Assembly: GCF_005222845.1 (NCBI RefSeq)
Contig: NZ_STFZ01000007.1
Coordinates: 186,001-250,000, forward strand
Length of the DNA stretch: 64,000 bases
Source: Rhizobium sp. FY34
GTDB lineage: Bacteria > Pseudomonadota > Alphaproteobacteria > Rhizobiales > Rhizobiaceae
Direction: 5' to 3'
Part shown: piece by piece, positions 10,115 to 19,000 of the stretch
Layout of the letters: each line of letters begins with the position of its first letter
Numbering within the stretch: position 1 is the stretch's first letter
Made by a program: the position numbers and the translations under genes
The notes under the pieces: model-generated
What the model saw: only the letters and a program-made list of their open reading frames with translations
The model's database searches: none
Told to the model about the DNA's origin: nothing

Positions 10115-11425
10115 ATGATCCCGCAGGAGATCATCCGTCGCAAGCGCGATGGCAAGGAACTGTCGCGTGACGAGATTAGCGCCTTCATCCGTGCGATGAC
10201 CGCCAACGAGATTTCGGAGGGCCAGGTGGCCGCCTTTGCCATGGCGACCTTCTTTCGCGGCATGACGCGCGACGAGACCGTAGCACTGACGCTCGCCATG
10301 CGTGACAGCGGCGATGTCCTGTCCTGGAAAGGCGTCTCGAAGCCGATTGCCGACAAGCATTCCACCGGCGGTGTCGGGGATAATGTCTCGCTGATGCTGG
10401 CGCCGATCGTGGCCGCCTGCGGGCTCGCCGTGCCGATGATTTCCGGTCGCGGGCTTGGCCATACCGGCGGCACGCTCGACAAGCTTGCTGCCATTCCGGG
10501 CTATGATGTCGCGCCGCGTGAAGACCTGTTCCGCAAGGTGGTCAGCCAGGCCGGCTGTGCCATCATTGCGCCGACAAGTGACGTGGCACCGGCCGACAAG
10601 CGCCTCTATGCCATCCGCGACGTGACGGCGACCGTCGATTCGCTGCCGCTGATTACCGCCTCCATCCTGTCGAAGAAACTGGCCGCCGGCCTTCAGACGC
10701 TGGTGCTTGACGTGAAGTTCGGCAATGGCGCCTTCATGGAAACGTTGGAGGAGGCCGAAGCGCTGGCCCTCTCCATGGTGGAAGTCGCAAACGGTGCCGG
10801 CGTCAGGACCTCAGCACTGCTGACGGACATGAACGAGCCCTTGGCGGATGCCGCCGGCAATGCGCTTGAAATCATTCACTGCCTGGAGTTTCTCAAAGGC
10901 AAGAAGGCCGGTACCCGCATCGAGACCGTGACGCTCGCCTTTGCCGCTGAAATGCTGCTGCAATCATCGTTGGTGGATACGGTCGAGCAAGGGCTGGAAA
11001 AGGCCCGTACGGCGCTTACGTCCGGGCGGGCGCTCGAGGTCTTTGCCCGTATGGTGCATGGCCTTGGCGGGCCTGCCGATTTTGCAAGCCGCCCGGATGA
11101 TTATCTGTTTCGCGCACCGTTCATCGCGCCGGTTCCGGCTTTGGAGACTGGCTATCTTGTCGCCTGCGATACGCGGGCGCTGGGCATGGCCGTGGTCGAA
11201 CTGGGTGGCGGGCGCCGCCGGGCGTCCGATGAGATCGATCCGCGTGTCGGTTTCGACCGGATATTGCCGCTCGGCACGAAGGTGGAAAAGGGCCAGCCGA
11301 TCGCTTTCGTGCATGCGCCAGACCAGGGCACAGCCGCCAATGTCGCAGCCAGTGTTTCAAGGCTCTACCAGGTCGGCGACAAGGCCCAGCCCGAGCGGGC
11401 GCTGATCCTCAAAAAGATCGGCTGA
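10115..11425 (+). CDS. deoA: Thymidine phosphorylase
   Basis: A 436-residue pyrimidine nucleoside phosphorylase that converts thymidine or deoxyuridine plus phosphate to base and deoxyribose-1-phosphate. Hallmarks are the N-terminal helical domain starting [16 protein letters not shown], the [10 protein letters not shown] phosphate loop (about residue 80), [15 protein letters not shown], and the [13 protein letters not shown] segment. The C-terminal domain is complete. The start is three bases after the deoC stop, within the same operon. Its 3' end converges with the aspartic protease gene with only 13 bases between. Confidence 0.95.
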   Translation: MIPQEIIRRKRDGKELSRDEISAFIRAMTANEISEGQVAAFAMATFFRGMTRDETVALTLAMRDSGDVLSWKGVSKPIADKHSTGGVGDNVSLMLAPIVAACGLAVPMISGRGLGHTGGTLDKLAAIPGYDVAPREDLFRKVVSQAGCAIIAPTSDVAPADKRLYAIRDVTATVDSLPLITASILSKKLAAGLQTLVLDVKFGNGAFMETLEEAEALALSMVEVANGAGVRTSALLTDMNEPLADAAGNALEIIHCLEFLKGKKAGTRIETVTLAFAAEMLLQSSLVDTVEQGLEKARTALTSGRALEVFARMVHGLGGPADFASRPDDYLFRAPFIAPVPALETGYLVACDTRALGMAVVELGGGRRRASDEIDPRVGFDRILPLGTKVEKGQPIAFVHAPDQGTAANVAASVSRLYQVGDKAQPERALILKKIG

Positions 11426-11438
11426 GCTGACCGGTTTG

Positions 11439-12005
11439 CTATTGCACCAGTTTCAGGGTTCCATCCTTCACCTGGAAGGAGGAAAGCCGCTTGAGGAAAC
11501 TCATGCCGATCAGCGTGCCGGACAGCGCCTCGTCGCGACCAACCACGGCGCGCACATCGTCCACCCGGATGCCGTTCAGTTCGACTCGGTCCAGCATGAC
11601 CAGCGCCACCTTGGTAACGCCATTGGCGGTGTTCACGCTATGCTCGAATTTCAGACTATTGGCCGAATAGCCCAGCCGTCTCGCCGTTGATTCATTGATG
11701 GCGATCGATGTGGCGCCAGTATCGATCATGCCTTCAACCGGCTTGCCGTTCAGCCGGATGGTGGTGATGAAATGGCCGCGGGCGTCGGCGGCAAGCGTCA
11801 CCGTGCCACTTCTCGATGCGGGCGAGGGACTGGTCTCGGAGGCGGGGGCTTCAAGCGTGGCAATACTGTCTGGCGTGTTGTCTGCCGGGTAAAGGCCCGT
11901 CAACCCCAGCAGATAGGGGATCTGCGAGGCAGCCATGGCGGCCATGACAAAGACGATCAGATTGCGCAGCATGATGACGAGGCTCCGGCGGAATGCTCGC
12001 AGCAT
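11439..12005 (-). CDS. Membrane-anchored retropepsin-like aspartic protease (clan AA, TIGR02281 type)
   Basis: A 188-residue protein with a positively charged N terminus, one transmembrane helix (about 13-33), a Pro/Ser/Ala-rich linker and a single retropepsin-like domain. That domain carries the MIDTGATSIAI catalytic loop (Asp95) and the second family signature LIGMSFLKRL. Proteins of this type are conserved in alphaproteobacteria and would dimerise to form an active site in the periplasm; the physiological substrate is unknown. An internal ATG (MLRNLIVF) eleven codons in could be the real start. It is separated from upp by that gene's terminator, so it is probably its own unit. Confidence 0.85.
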   Translation of the reverse strand: MLRAFRRSLVIMLRNLIVFVMAAMAASQIPYLLGLTGLYPADNTPDSIATLEAPASETSPSPASRSGTVTLAADARGHFITTIRLNGKPVEGMIDTGATSIAINESTARRLGYSANSLKFEHSVNTANGVTKVALVMLDRVELNGIRVDDVRAVVGRDEALSGTLIGMSFLKRLSSFQVKDGTLKLVQ

Positions 12006-12023
12006 AGACCGCAGGCCTCAACG

Positions 12024-12054
12024 AAAAATGCCCGCAAGCCGATGTTGCGGGCAT
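12024..12054 (-). terminator. Intrinsic terminator after upp
   Basis: On the minus strand ATGCCCGCA pairs with TGCGGGCAT (nine perfect pairs, 9-base loop) and is followed by TTTTTCG. It begins 25 bases past the upp stop and closes the deoB-add-upp transcript. Confidence 0.88.
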
Positions 12055-12079
12055 ATCTGGCAGATGCGTTAAGAGAAGC

Positions 12080-12709
12080 TTACTTGGTGCCGTACATGCG
12101 GTCGCCGGCATCGCCGAGGCCGGGCATGATATAGCCCTTCTCGTTCAGGTGGCTGTCGATGGAGGCGGTGAAGATCGGCACGTCCGGATGCGCCTCGCGG
12201 AAGTTCTTGATGCCTTCCGGGGCCGCCAGCAGGCAGAGGAAGCGGATGTTCTTTGCGCCGCGTTCCTTGAGCTTTTCAATCGCGGCAATCGAGGAATTGC
12301 CGGTGGCCAGCATCGGATCGACAACGATGACAAGACGTTCCGACAAGGCATCCGGCGCCTTGAAGTAATATTCGACGGCCTGCAGCGTTTCATGGTCGCG
12401 ATATACGCCGACATGGGCAACGCGGGCGGCAGGCACCAGTTCGAGCATGCCTTCGAGCAGTCCGTTGCCGGCGCGCAGGATGGAGGCGAAGACCAGTTTC
12501 TTGCCTTCGAGAATCGGCGACTGCATTTCGGTGAGCGGCGTCTCGATGGTTTCCATCGTCAATTCCAGATCGCGCGTCACCTCATAGCAGAGGAGCGTCG
12601 AGATTTCGCGCAGCAGCCGGCGGAAGCTCGATGTCGAGGTCTCCTTGCGGCGCATGATGGTGAGCTTGTGCTGCACCAGCGGATGATTGATGACTGTAAC
12701 GCCGTCCAT
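12080..12709 (-). CDS. upp: Uracil phosphoribosyltransferase
   Basis: A 209-residue enzyme converting uracil and PRPP to UMP. It has the conserved N terminus ([21 protein letters not shown]), [17 protein letters not shown], the PRPP loop [11 protein letters not shown] and the C-terminal uracil-binding region [13 protein letters not shown]. The frame is open to 12781, directly against the add stop, but family comparison and the AGGCAGG-type site favour the ATG at 12709. It recovers uracil produced by cytidine and uridine breakdown, which fits the surrounding catabolic genes. Confidence 0.95.
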   Translation of the reverse strand: MDGVTVINHPLVQHKLTIMRRKETSTSSFRRLLREISTLLCYEVTRDLELTMETIETPLTEMQSPILEGKKLVFASILRAGNGLLEGMLELVPAARVAHVGVYRDHETLQAVEYYFKAPDALSERLVIVVDPMLATGNSSIAAIEKLKERGAKNIRFLCLLAAPEGIKNFREAHPDVPIFTASIDSHLNEKGYIMPGLGDAGDRMYGTK

Positions 12710-12781
12710 GAGAACCTGCCTTCGCTCTTCTTCTGTGCCTTTGTCTATCTCTTCACGGAAAATCGGCTTTCCCGCAAGCAC

Positions 12782-13789
12782 TCAGCCAAGCTTTAGCGCA
12801 TCATCCCCAGCCGCATGCCGATCAAAGCGCGCCAGAAGCCGGCTGCGGGTTTCCTCGTCCACAAAGGCCGCTTCCAGCGCCGTCCGCGTCATGGCGTTGA
12901 TCTGGTGCTTGGAAAAGCCCATTACGGTGCTCGCCAGCTCATATTCACGGGCAAGCGAGGTGCCAAAGAAGGGCGGATCATCCGAGTTGATGCAGACGCG
13001 CACGCCAGCCTGCATCAATGGCTTGAGTGGGTGGCTCTCAAAATTGGCGGCAACATTGAGTGCCACATTCGAGCCGGGGCAGACCTCCAGCACCACCCCT
13101 GCCTCCACCAGCCGTTGAACGAGGGGAGGGTCATCGATGGCGCGCACGCCATGGCCGATGCGCGAGGGTTTGACCAGATCGAGCGCATCCGTGACGGAAA
13201 AGGCGCCGCAGACTTCACCGGCATGGATGGTCAGGCCAAGGCCTGCATCTCGGGCAATATCGAAGGCGCGGGCATAATCGGCCACGCGCCCCATACGCTC
13301 TTCGCCGGCCATGTTGAAACCGGTGACCAGCGGATTGTGGCTTCGCGCGGCATAGTGCGCGGCGGCAATCACCCGGTCTGGTCCGAAGTGCCGCTCGCCG
13401 GTCACGATGATGCGGGCCTCGATGCCGGTCTTTTCTCTCGCTGCATGAATGCCATCCGTGATGCCGGCGAGATAGGCATCTGCACCAAGGCCGATGCGAT
13501 CGCCATGATCGGGCGAAACGATGATCTCGCTATAGATCGTTTTGATGGCGGCAAGCTCCAGAAGGTAGCTTTCGGTGAGGATGGCATAGTCCTCCTCGGT
13601 GCGAAACAGCGAGGCGACCTTGTCATAGGCTTGAATGAATTCGGCAAAATCGCGCCAGGCATAGGTTTCGCCCTGCATGAAGCTTGTCGGGTCCACCCCA
13701 TATTTCTGCGCCTGTCTCAGGGTGAGGGCAGGAGGCGCTGCACCTTCGATATGGCAGTGAATTTCTGCCTTGAGGAGATCATGTGTCAC
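12782..13789 (-). CDS. add: Adenosine deaminase
   Basis: A 335-residue TIM-barrel deaminase converting adenosine or deoxyadenosine to inosine or deoxyinosine. Motifs in order are the zinc-binding HCHIEG (His11, His13), [16 protein letters not shown] with the catalytic His-Ala-Gly-Glu, [16 protein letters not shown] and NSDDPPFF. The start is a GTG at 13789, overlapping the deoB stop by four bases (GTGA) and preceded by GGAG. A much longer frame upstream is only an alternative frame of deoB. The inosine product can be phosphorolysed by PunA. Confidence 0.95.
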   Translation of the reverse strand: MTHDLLKAEIHCHIEGAAPPALTLRQAQKYGVDPTSFMQGETYAWRDFAEFIQAYDKVASLFRTEEDYAILTESYLLELAAIKTIYSEIIVSPDHGDRIGLGADAYLAGITDGIHAAREKTGIEARIIVTGERHFGPDRVIAAAHYAARSHNPLVTGFNMAGEERMGRVADYARAFDIARDAGLGLTIHAGEVCGAFSVTDALDLVKPSRIGHGVRAIDDPPLVQRLVEAGVVLEVCPGSNVALNVAANFESHPLKPLMQAGVRVCINSDDPPFFGTSLAREYELASTVMGFSKHQINAMTRTALEAAFVDEETRSRLLARFDRHAAGDDALKLG

Positions 13790-15006
13790 AGGAAGCTCCG
13801 TCCATAGGGGCCGCTGGAAATGCCCAGATGCGCCGCCACCGTCTCGCCGATATCGGCAAAGCTGTCGCGCATCCCGATCGTGCGCGCCGCAATGCCCGGA
13901 CCATAGGCAAGGATCGGAACGCGTTCGCGCGTATGGTCCGTGCCGCGCCAGGTCGGGTCGCAGCCATGATCGGCGGTCAGCAGCAGAAGGTCGCCGGGCT
14001 TCATTCGTCGATGCACGTCGCCCAGCCGCTTGTCGAAGGCTTCGAGTGCTGCCGCATAGCCGGGCACGTCGCGGCGGTGGCCATAGAGCATGTCGAAATC
14101 GACGAAATTGGTAAAGACGAGATCGCCCTCTTCTGCCTCGTCGATCGTGGTCAGCGTGGCATTCATCAGGGCTTCGTTGCCATTGGCTTTGATCACCCGC
14201 GATATGCCCTGATGGGCAAAGATATCGCCGATCTTGCCCACCGCATGCACGGTGCGGCCGGCCTCGACCAGACGGTCGAGCAGTGTCGGCTGCGGCGGCA
14301 GCACGGAAAAGTCGCGGCGATTGCCGGTGCGCTCGAAACTGGCGGCCGTTTCCCCGATGAAGGGTCTTGCGATGACGCGGCCGATATTCAGCGGATCGAC
14401 CAGTCTGCGCACGGTCTGGCAGAGCGCGATCAGCCGTTCCAGCCCGAAATGGGTCTCGTGTGCGGCAATCTGGAAGACGGAATCGGTGGATGTGTAGCAG
14501 ATCGGCTTGCCGCTTCGGATGTGCTCCTCGCCAAGGCTTGCGATGATATCGGTGCCGGATGCGTGGCAATTGCCCAGAATGCCCGGCAGGTCGGCTCCGC
14601 GACAGATGGCCTCGACCAGTTCGGGCGCAAAGGCATCGCCTTCGCTGGCGAAATAACCCCAGTCGAAGGTTACCGGCGTGCCGGCTATTTCCCAATGGCC
14701 AGAGGGCGTATCCTTGCCGCGTGAGACCTCGTCGGCTGCGCCATGCAGGCCAAAAATTCGCTCCGGCACCGGCATTCCGGCCGGGAAATCGCCGCAGGCA
14801 AGCTTGGCCGCATGCACAAGGCCAAGCGAGGCCATATTGGGCAGCCGCAAGGGTCCCTGTCGCAGGCCTTCGCGATCGGCCGCACCTGCGGCACAGAACT
14901 CAGCGATGTGGCCTAGCGTGTTTGCGCCTAGATCATCATAGCGGCTGGCATCGCGCGCACCGCCAATGCCGAAGGAATCCAGAACGAAAAGAAAGGCGCG
15001 TGCCAT
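13786..15006 (-). CDS. deoB: Phosphopentomutase
   Basis: A 406-residue alkaline-phosphatase-superfamily mutase interconverting (deoxy)ribose-1-phosphate and (deoxy)ribose-5-phosphate. It has the N-terminal metal site [12 protein letters not shown], the phosphorylated-threonine loop DTPSGHWE, and the C-terminal metal cluster [14 protein letters not shown] then [13 protein letters not shown] and GTDHTRE. It is first in the minus-strand unit deoB-add-upp and is translationally coupled to add. It joins products of PunA and DeoA, encoded on the opposite strand, to the DeoC aldolase step. Confidence 0.96.
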   Translation of the reverse strand: MARAFLFVLDSFGIGGARDASRYDDLGANTLGHIAEFCAAGAADREGLRQGPLRLPNMASLGLVHAAKLACGDFPAGMPVPERIFGLHGAADEVSRGKDTPSGHWEIAGTPVTFDWGYFASEGDAFAPELVEAICRGADLPGILGNCHASGTDIIASLGEEHIRSGKPICYTSTDSVFQIAAHETHFGLERLIALCQTVRRLVDPLNIGRVIARPFIGETAASFERTGNRRDFSVLPPQPTLLDRLVEAGRTVHAVGKIGDIFAHQGISRVIKANGNEALMNATLTTIDEAEEGDLVFTNFVDFDMLYGHRRDVPGYAAALEAFDKRLGDVHRRMKPGDLLLLTADHGCDPTWRGTDHTRERVPILAYGPGIAARTIGMRDSFADIGETVAAHLGISSGPYGRSFL

Positions 15007-15086
15007 TGATCACCATGCCTTGAGAGAAACTGTCCGCCGGTTGCGGAATAGGTCTCATAACGCTGCAGTCTTCGTTTGGCAAAGCC

Positions 15087-15686
15087 TCAACAATTGCTGC
15101 AGTCGATCGAATCCCCGACGCGCTGACGGTAGAAATAGGTACGGGCGATGGTGATGGAGCGGGTTTCCGCAGAGACGATGCCAGGCAGGAACATCAGCAG
15201 TTCATGCGGCACGGACATTTCGACGCGAATGAGGAAGGAGTTTGCCACCTGCATGTCGCTCGGCACGCCGGTCACCGTCGCGCCAACCGCATAGGGTCGG
15301 CCGTTCAGCTGGTCCCAGGACCAGGCGACCTTCGGCACTCCTGTGCCATCCATGACAATGCCGGTCACCTTCAGCGTCAGCTTGGCGGCCGAGCTGTTAT
15401 AGGGCACGAAAATGGCGTTTGAGACATTCACCATTGTGCCGAGATAGGTTTCGTTGACGCTCTTCTGCTGGGTAATCAGGTCAGCAATGGTCGCCGTCGC
15501 CTTTGTTACGCGCTTGGAAACGCTGAAGCCGATCGTCAGCTCGAAACAGGTAATGTAGAGCGAGATGAGGATGGGCGCGAGAATGGCAAATTCCACGCCG
15601 CCAACGCCGGCGCGATCGCGCAGCAAGCGCCGGATCGGCATGAGGATGCCGGTCAAGGCTTTGGTCGCTTTTGTCGTCGCATCCAT
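15087..15686 (-). CDS. TadE-like minor pilin / pseudopilin (second of pair)
   Basis: A 199-residue protein with a short basic cytoplasmic N terminus, one hydrophobic helix beginning GVGGVEFAILAPILISLY (TadE/TadG motif with the conserved Glu) and a periplasmic domain ending in a Cys-containing tail (DCSNC). TadE-like proteins are processed by the prepilin peptidase and assemble with the Flp pilus. The frame is open upstream, but the ATG at 15686 overlaps the preceding gene's TGA by one base (TGATG) and is the likely start. Divergent from the main tad operon, but functionally part of it. Confidence 0.85.
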   Translation of the reverse strand: MDATTKATKALTGILMPIRRLLRDRAGVGGVEFAILAPILISLYITCFELTIGFSVSKRVTKATATIADLITQQKSVNETYLGTMVNVSNAIFVPYNSSAAKLTLKVTGIVMDGTGVPKVAWSWDQLNGRPYAVGATVTGVPSDMQVANSFLIRVEMSVPHELLMFLPGIVSAETRSITIARTYFYRQRVGDSIDCSNC

Positions 15687-16318
15687 CACGGGTAATCCTC
15701 GTTCTGGAAGGCAGATGTCGCAACGATCAGAAAGTGGCTTGGAAGAGAACCATCGGTCGGGCGGATATTGGTGATGTAGGGGCGCACGAGATCGGTGATC
15801 ACCTGCCAGCGATAATAGGCACGTATCATGTTGATCGAGGTTGGTCCGCCGGGCGAATATCCAAAGCCGGACGTATCGATATCCGCATAATCTCCAGCGG
15901 ATTTGCGTGGGATGGACGTCGGTATGTCGGCAAAAGTCGCAAAGCTGCGAATGTCGAGAAGAAGCAGGTTGGGCGTGGCAATCTCTTCCGGCGTGCAACT
16001 GATCAGGATCGAGACTTCCTTGCAGAAAATTTCCCGCATCTGGGTGCGCGTCTTGTCCGTCGAACGGTTCATGCCGGCAGTAATCTGCCCCGTGCGCATC
16101 TGACGTGCGATCGTGTCCGTCGCATTGGAGACGAGCTGTTCAGCCGTATAGGCCACGAAGGTCTCGATGATTGCGAATATGATGAGGAAATAGGGAATGG
16201 CCAGAATGGCGAATTCGATGGCGGCTGCGCCATCGCGCGATCGCAAAAGCCTGCGCCACGGACCCCGCCGCCTTGTCTGCGCCTCTTGGGGGGAGAGATG
16301 GGGATCATCCACGCGCAT
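15686..16318 (-). CDS. TadE-like minor pilin / pseudopilin (first of pair)
   Basis: A 210-residue TadE-family protein. A basic N terminus (RRRGPWRRLLRSRDG) is followed by the GAAAIEFAILAIPYF processing and helix motif and a ~150-residue periplasmic region with two cysteines (IFCKEVSILISC) that may form a disulfide. It is translationally coupled to the next TadE-like gene. The pair presumably act as minor subunits of the Flp pilus encoded to the right. Confidence 0.87.
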   Translation of the reverse strand: MRVDDPHLSPQEAQTRRRGPWRRLLRSRDGAAAIEFAILAIPYFLIIFAIIETFVAYTAEQLVSNATDTIARQMRTGQITAGMNRSTDKTRTQMREIFCKEVSILISCTPEEIATPNLLLLDIRSFATFADIPTSIPRKSAGDYADIDTSGFGYSPGGPTSINMIRAYYRWQVITDLVRPYITNIRPTDGSLPSHFLIVATSAFQNEDYP

Positions 16319-16427
16319 CGTCTTTGCTCAGTCTCCGTAAAGACCGCGACGCTAGGCCCATTGTGTTGAGATTTCGTTTCCGGCCTTGCTAGACTTTGCG
16401 TCACTGTGGAACAGAGCGAAGCCTGCG

Positions 16428-16847
16428 CTATTTGCCTGGCGCACCGGTGCCGCCACTGGAATGCTGCTCGCAATTGGGTGTGCAGGAAAGGACGCTGCGC
16501 TCCGTCTGGCGAAAGACGCGCACCGTGTTTCCTTCGTCAATGGAGACCAGGATCCGCTCATCGGCAATGGCATTGCCTTCAGAATCAAGGAGAACGAGGT
16601 TCGTCGTGCCATAGCTGCGCCCGGTCAGCACGATCGTCTTCGGATCGGCCACCGTTGCATCGGCGACGTTCGAATTGCCGATGATGACCTTGGCCACCGG
16701 TCGATCAAGCCTCAGCACGCGTGCCTGGTTCATGTAGACACGCAGCAGGCCATTATCGTCTGCGGCGGCGGAAGCGATGTCAGCGACGGCCCCGACAAGG
16801 ATCATCGTCGCAGCGGCCAGCAGCAAGGCCAGGGCGTTCCAGCGCAT
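16428..16847 (-). CDS. Short pilus-assembly (secretin N-domain-like) periplasmic protein
   Basis: A 139-residue secreted protein. A signal peptide (about residues 1-28, ending ADIASAA) is followed by one domain like the N-terminal domain of CpaC/RcpA secretins, with VLRLDRPVAKVIIGNSNVADATVADPKTIVLTGRSYGTTNLVLLD-type motifs. The secretin encoded at 19.0 kb carries the equivalent block (DILVADPSIADAI..GKSVGQTNIFIF). It lacks the secretin barrel, so it may assist secretin assembly or occupy the same binding site. The C terminus has a CTPNC motif and a Gly/Ser-rich tail. Confidence 0.8.
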   Translation of the reverse strand: MRWNALALLLAAATMILVGAVADIASAAADDNGLLRVYMNQARVLRLDRPVAKVIIGNSNVADATVADPKTIVLTGRSYGTTNLVLLDSEGNAIADERILVSIDEGNTVRVFRQTERSVLSCTPNCEQHSSGGTGAPGK

Positions 16848-17242
16848 ATTCGATCTGCCTTCGATAGAGGTGTTCTATAATCAAGCATGGAGCGGAATGG
16901 TGAATGGGCGGTTAACGTCCTGAAATCATCCGATTTTCCATTTTGGCACAGGCTGGATTCGTCCCGGTTGTCATGTTTTGGTGTCTGCAATGCGCGGTCG
17001 ATTGACGCAATCGCCTGTAACCACGGCATTATCAGGGGGTTCTTATTGAGTGTGGCGCATTGATTCATTTTGATCGATTTTGTTCGCTGCTCGTTTACCT
17101 TGCAATCGGTAACGCTCAATTAGGAAATTCCTAACCCTTTTTATTAAGCGGATGGAAATCGCCAGTTCGTAATTTGGCCTCACCGAACAGCGGACAACAG
17201 TTGTCGGCAGTGCTGAACAGAACCCCGGAATAGGAGAGTACA
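16848..17242. other. 395-base intergenic region between the minus-strand tad genes and the Flp pilin gene
   Basis: No gene is supported here. It is AT-richer than its neighbours and must hold the divergent promoters for the 16428-16847 gene and for the pilin at 17243, but I see no convincing -35/-10 pair. The only clear site is the palindrome at 17120-17134. Confidence 0.5.
17120..17134. promoter_or_regulatory. Palindrome upstream of the Flp pilin gene, possible regulator site
   Basis: TTAGGAAATTCCTAA is a perfect palindrome around a single central base, 108 bases before the pilin ATG. A symmetric site at this distance could be an operator or part of the long pilin mRNA leader. The binding protein is unknown. 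Confidence 0.4.
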
Positions 17243-17425
17243 ATGTCCAAGATTTTCGCACGTTTCCTGAAAGATGAATCGGGTGCAACGGCCATCGAAT
17301 ACGGCCTGATCGCTGCCCTGATTTCGGTTGCCCTGATCGCCGGCGCCACGACGCTTGGCAACTCGCTGAGCACGACGTTTACCAACGTTTCCACGAAGAT
17401 GACGACTGCTTCGACGAAGTACTGA
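17243..17425 (+). CDS. pilA: Flp-type (type IVb) pilin
   Basis: A 60-residue prepilin, the size normal for Flp pilins. A short basic leader ends at Gly14, followed by the mature N terminus ATAIEYGLI with the Glu5-Tyr6 signature of the Flp subfamily, a ~20-residue hydrophobic helix and a Thr/Ser-rich C terminus. AGGAGAG precedes the ATG. It corresponds to ctpA/pilA in Agrobacterium. The product is cleaved by the adjacent CpaA and polymerised by the Cpa/Tad machine for surface attachment. Confidence 0.95.
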   Translation: MSKIFARFLKDESGATAIEYGLIAALISVALIAGATTLGNSLSTTFTNVSTKMTTASTKY

Positions 17426-17447
17426 TTGGGCCTCGATCCTCATGCTG

Positions 17448-17468
17448 AAGCCGCCTTGATGGCGGCTT
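17448..17468 (+). terminator. Hairpin between pilin gene and cpaA
   Basis: AAGCCGCC and GGCGGCTT pair perfectly around a 5-base loop, 22 bases after the pilin stop, followed by TATG rather than a T run. It probably causes partial termination or protects the abundant pilin mRNA, so that pilin exceeds assembly proteins. Confidence 0.65.
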
Positions 17469-17523
17469 TATGCATTGAAGGGTCAAATCCCAGCCATACC
17501 TTGCTCGCCCTTGGGGAACGACT

Positions 17524-18042
17524 GTGATCGCAAACATTTGCCTGATGATCGTGCCTCTCGCTTTGGCCATCGCGGCTGTCAGCGATCTCTTCACCATGAA
17601 GATCCCCAACTGGATCTCGTTGGCATTGCTTGTGCTTTTTGTGCCGGCAGCACTTTTCGCCGGCTTTGGCTGGGCGCAGATCGGTTTCTCGTTTCTGGCG
17701 GCGCTTGCCGTCTTCGGCGTGTGTTTTGCCCTGTTTGCCGCCAATGTCATGGGCGGTGGCGATGCAAAACTGCTGACAGCCTCTGCCGTCTGGTTCGGCT
17801 ACGATCCGTCGCTCGTCTCCTTCCTTGTCACCGTTTCCTTTGCCGGTGGCCTTGTCACCGTGCTTGTTCTTGTCATCCGTGCCAAGGCGGATATGGTTCT
17901 GGCCATGGGTCTTGCCCTGCCGCATTCACTGGTCACCGCTAAGAAGGTGCCTTACGCCATCGCGATTGCTGCCGGCGGTTTCCTGACATTTTCGAGCACG
18001 CCGATCAGCCAGGCGCTGATCGCTCTCGCCCATCCATTTTAA
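17524..18042 (+). CDS. cpaA: Prepilin peptidase CpaA (A24 family)
   Basis: A 172-residue integral membrane aspartic protease that cleaves the leader of the Flp prepilin and TadE-like pseudopilins. Catalytic aspartates sit in AVSDLFTMKIPN and in GGGDAKLLTA, as in TadV/CpaA; the N-methylase domain of longer PilD enzymes is absent, as usual for this subfamily. The start is a GTG at 17524. It heads the series cpaA-cpaB-cpaC-cpaD-cpaE-cpaF-tadB-tadC on the plus strand. Confidence 0.93.
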   Translation: MIANICLMIVPLALAIAAVSDLFTMKIPNWISLALLVLFVPAALFAGFGWAQIGFSFLAALAVFGVCFALFAANVMGGGDAKLLTASAVWFGYDPSLVSFLVTVSFAGGLVTVLVLVIRAKADMVLAMGLALPHSLVTAKKVPYAIAIAAGGFLTFSSTPISQALIALAHPF

Positions 18043-18161
18043 TGGGTTCCAAACGGATGTTACTGGCGGATTAACCAGTTCGCGAAGCGCTTTATTAACC
18101 ATAATTACACCATTGGCAGGCCATTCTCCGATCAAAGTTCGGACTCCCGCAAGGAATGGCC

Positions 18162-18980
18162 ATGAAACCCGCCCGCATCATCATTCTTTCAGTCGCTGTC
18201 GTCGCGGCCGGTCTTGCCGGTGTGCTGGCCATGCGCATGACGGGCGGCCAGAACATCGTGCAGCAGGCAACCGAGGTCATCCGCAAGGAGCCAACGGTCA
18301 ATGTGCTTGTGTCTGCGGAAAACCTGCCTGTCGGTGCCCGGCTGAATGACAAATCCATCCGCTGGATGGAGTGGCCCGAAGGCGGCATCGTGGAAGGTTT
18401 TATCACAGAGGCAAGCCGGCCGCAGGCGATGACCGAATTGCAGGGCGCCGTCGTGCGTTTGCCGATGTTTGCCGGCGAGCCGGTGCGCGCCGAAAAGGTC
18501 GCCGATTCCTCCAATCGCATCATGTCCTCCATCCTGCCGGCGGGCAAACGGGCGGTCGCCACGGAAATCTCCGTCGCCACCGGAGCCGGCGGTTTCGTGC
18601 TGCCGAACGACCGCGTCGACGTGATCATGGTGCGGCGCTCCGATGGCGATCGGTTCCTCACCGAGAATGTCCTCAACAATATCCGGGTTCTGGCGATCGA
18701 CCAGCAGATCCAGGAAAAGGAAGATGGCAGCAAGACCGTTGTGGGCACGACCGCGACGCTGGAACTGACGCCTGAACAGGCAAAGGTCATCGTCGTCGCC
18801 CAGCAGATGGCGGACCGCCTGACATTGGCACTTCGCTCCGTGGCTGATGTGCAGGAGCCCGATACGCAGGCGGCGGATTACCTGCTTGCCGGCGGCGATG
18901 GCAAGGCGGAAGTGCAGGTCATCAAGTCCGGCGCCATCGTCAAGAATGGCGGTAGCACCAATCCGGTGCAGCAGCAGTGA
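18162..18980 (+). CDS. cpaB: Flp pilus assembly protein CpaB (RcpC)
   Basis: A 272-residue inner-membrane-anchored periplasmic protein with an N-terminal hydrophobic helix (about 4-24) and a SAF/RcpC domain (VLVSAENLPVGARLNDKSIRW). A central region follows with FVLPNDRVDVIMV and ATLELTPEQAKVI. It stabilises the pilus channel together with the secretin. The ATG at 18156 directly abuts the AAGGA at 18151-18155; the ATG at 18162 has a proper 6-base spacer and is preferred. Confidence 0.93.
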   Translation: MKPARIIILSVAVVAAGLAGVLAMRMTGGQNIVQQATEVIRKEPTVNVLVSAENLPVGARLNDKSIRWMEWPEGGIVEGFITEASRPQAMTELQGAVVRLPMFAGEPVRAEKVADSSNRIMSSILPAGKRAVATEISVATGAGGFVLPNDRVDVIMVRRSDGDRFLTENVLNNIRVLAIDQQIQEKEDGSKTVVGTTATLELTPEQAKVIVVAQQMADRLTLALRSVADVQEPDTQAADYLLAGGDGKAEVQVIKSGAIVKNGGSTNPVQQQ

Positions 18981-19000
18981 GCATGAACGGGAGTGGTCAC

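Noticed and set aside
12782..14695. A 637-codon minus-strand frame that looks like a fusion protein
   Set aside because: The last 335 codons are add; the rest is an alternative frame of deoB with Arg-rich, non-family sequence. The GTG at 13789 with the GTGA overlap explains the arrangement.
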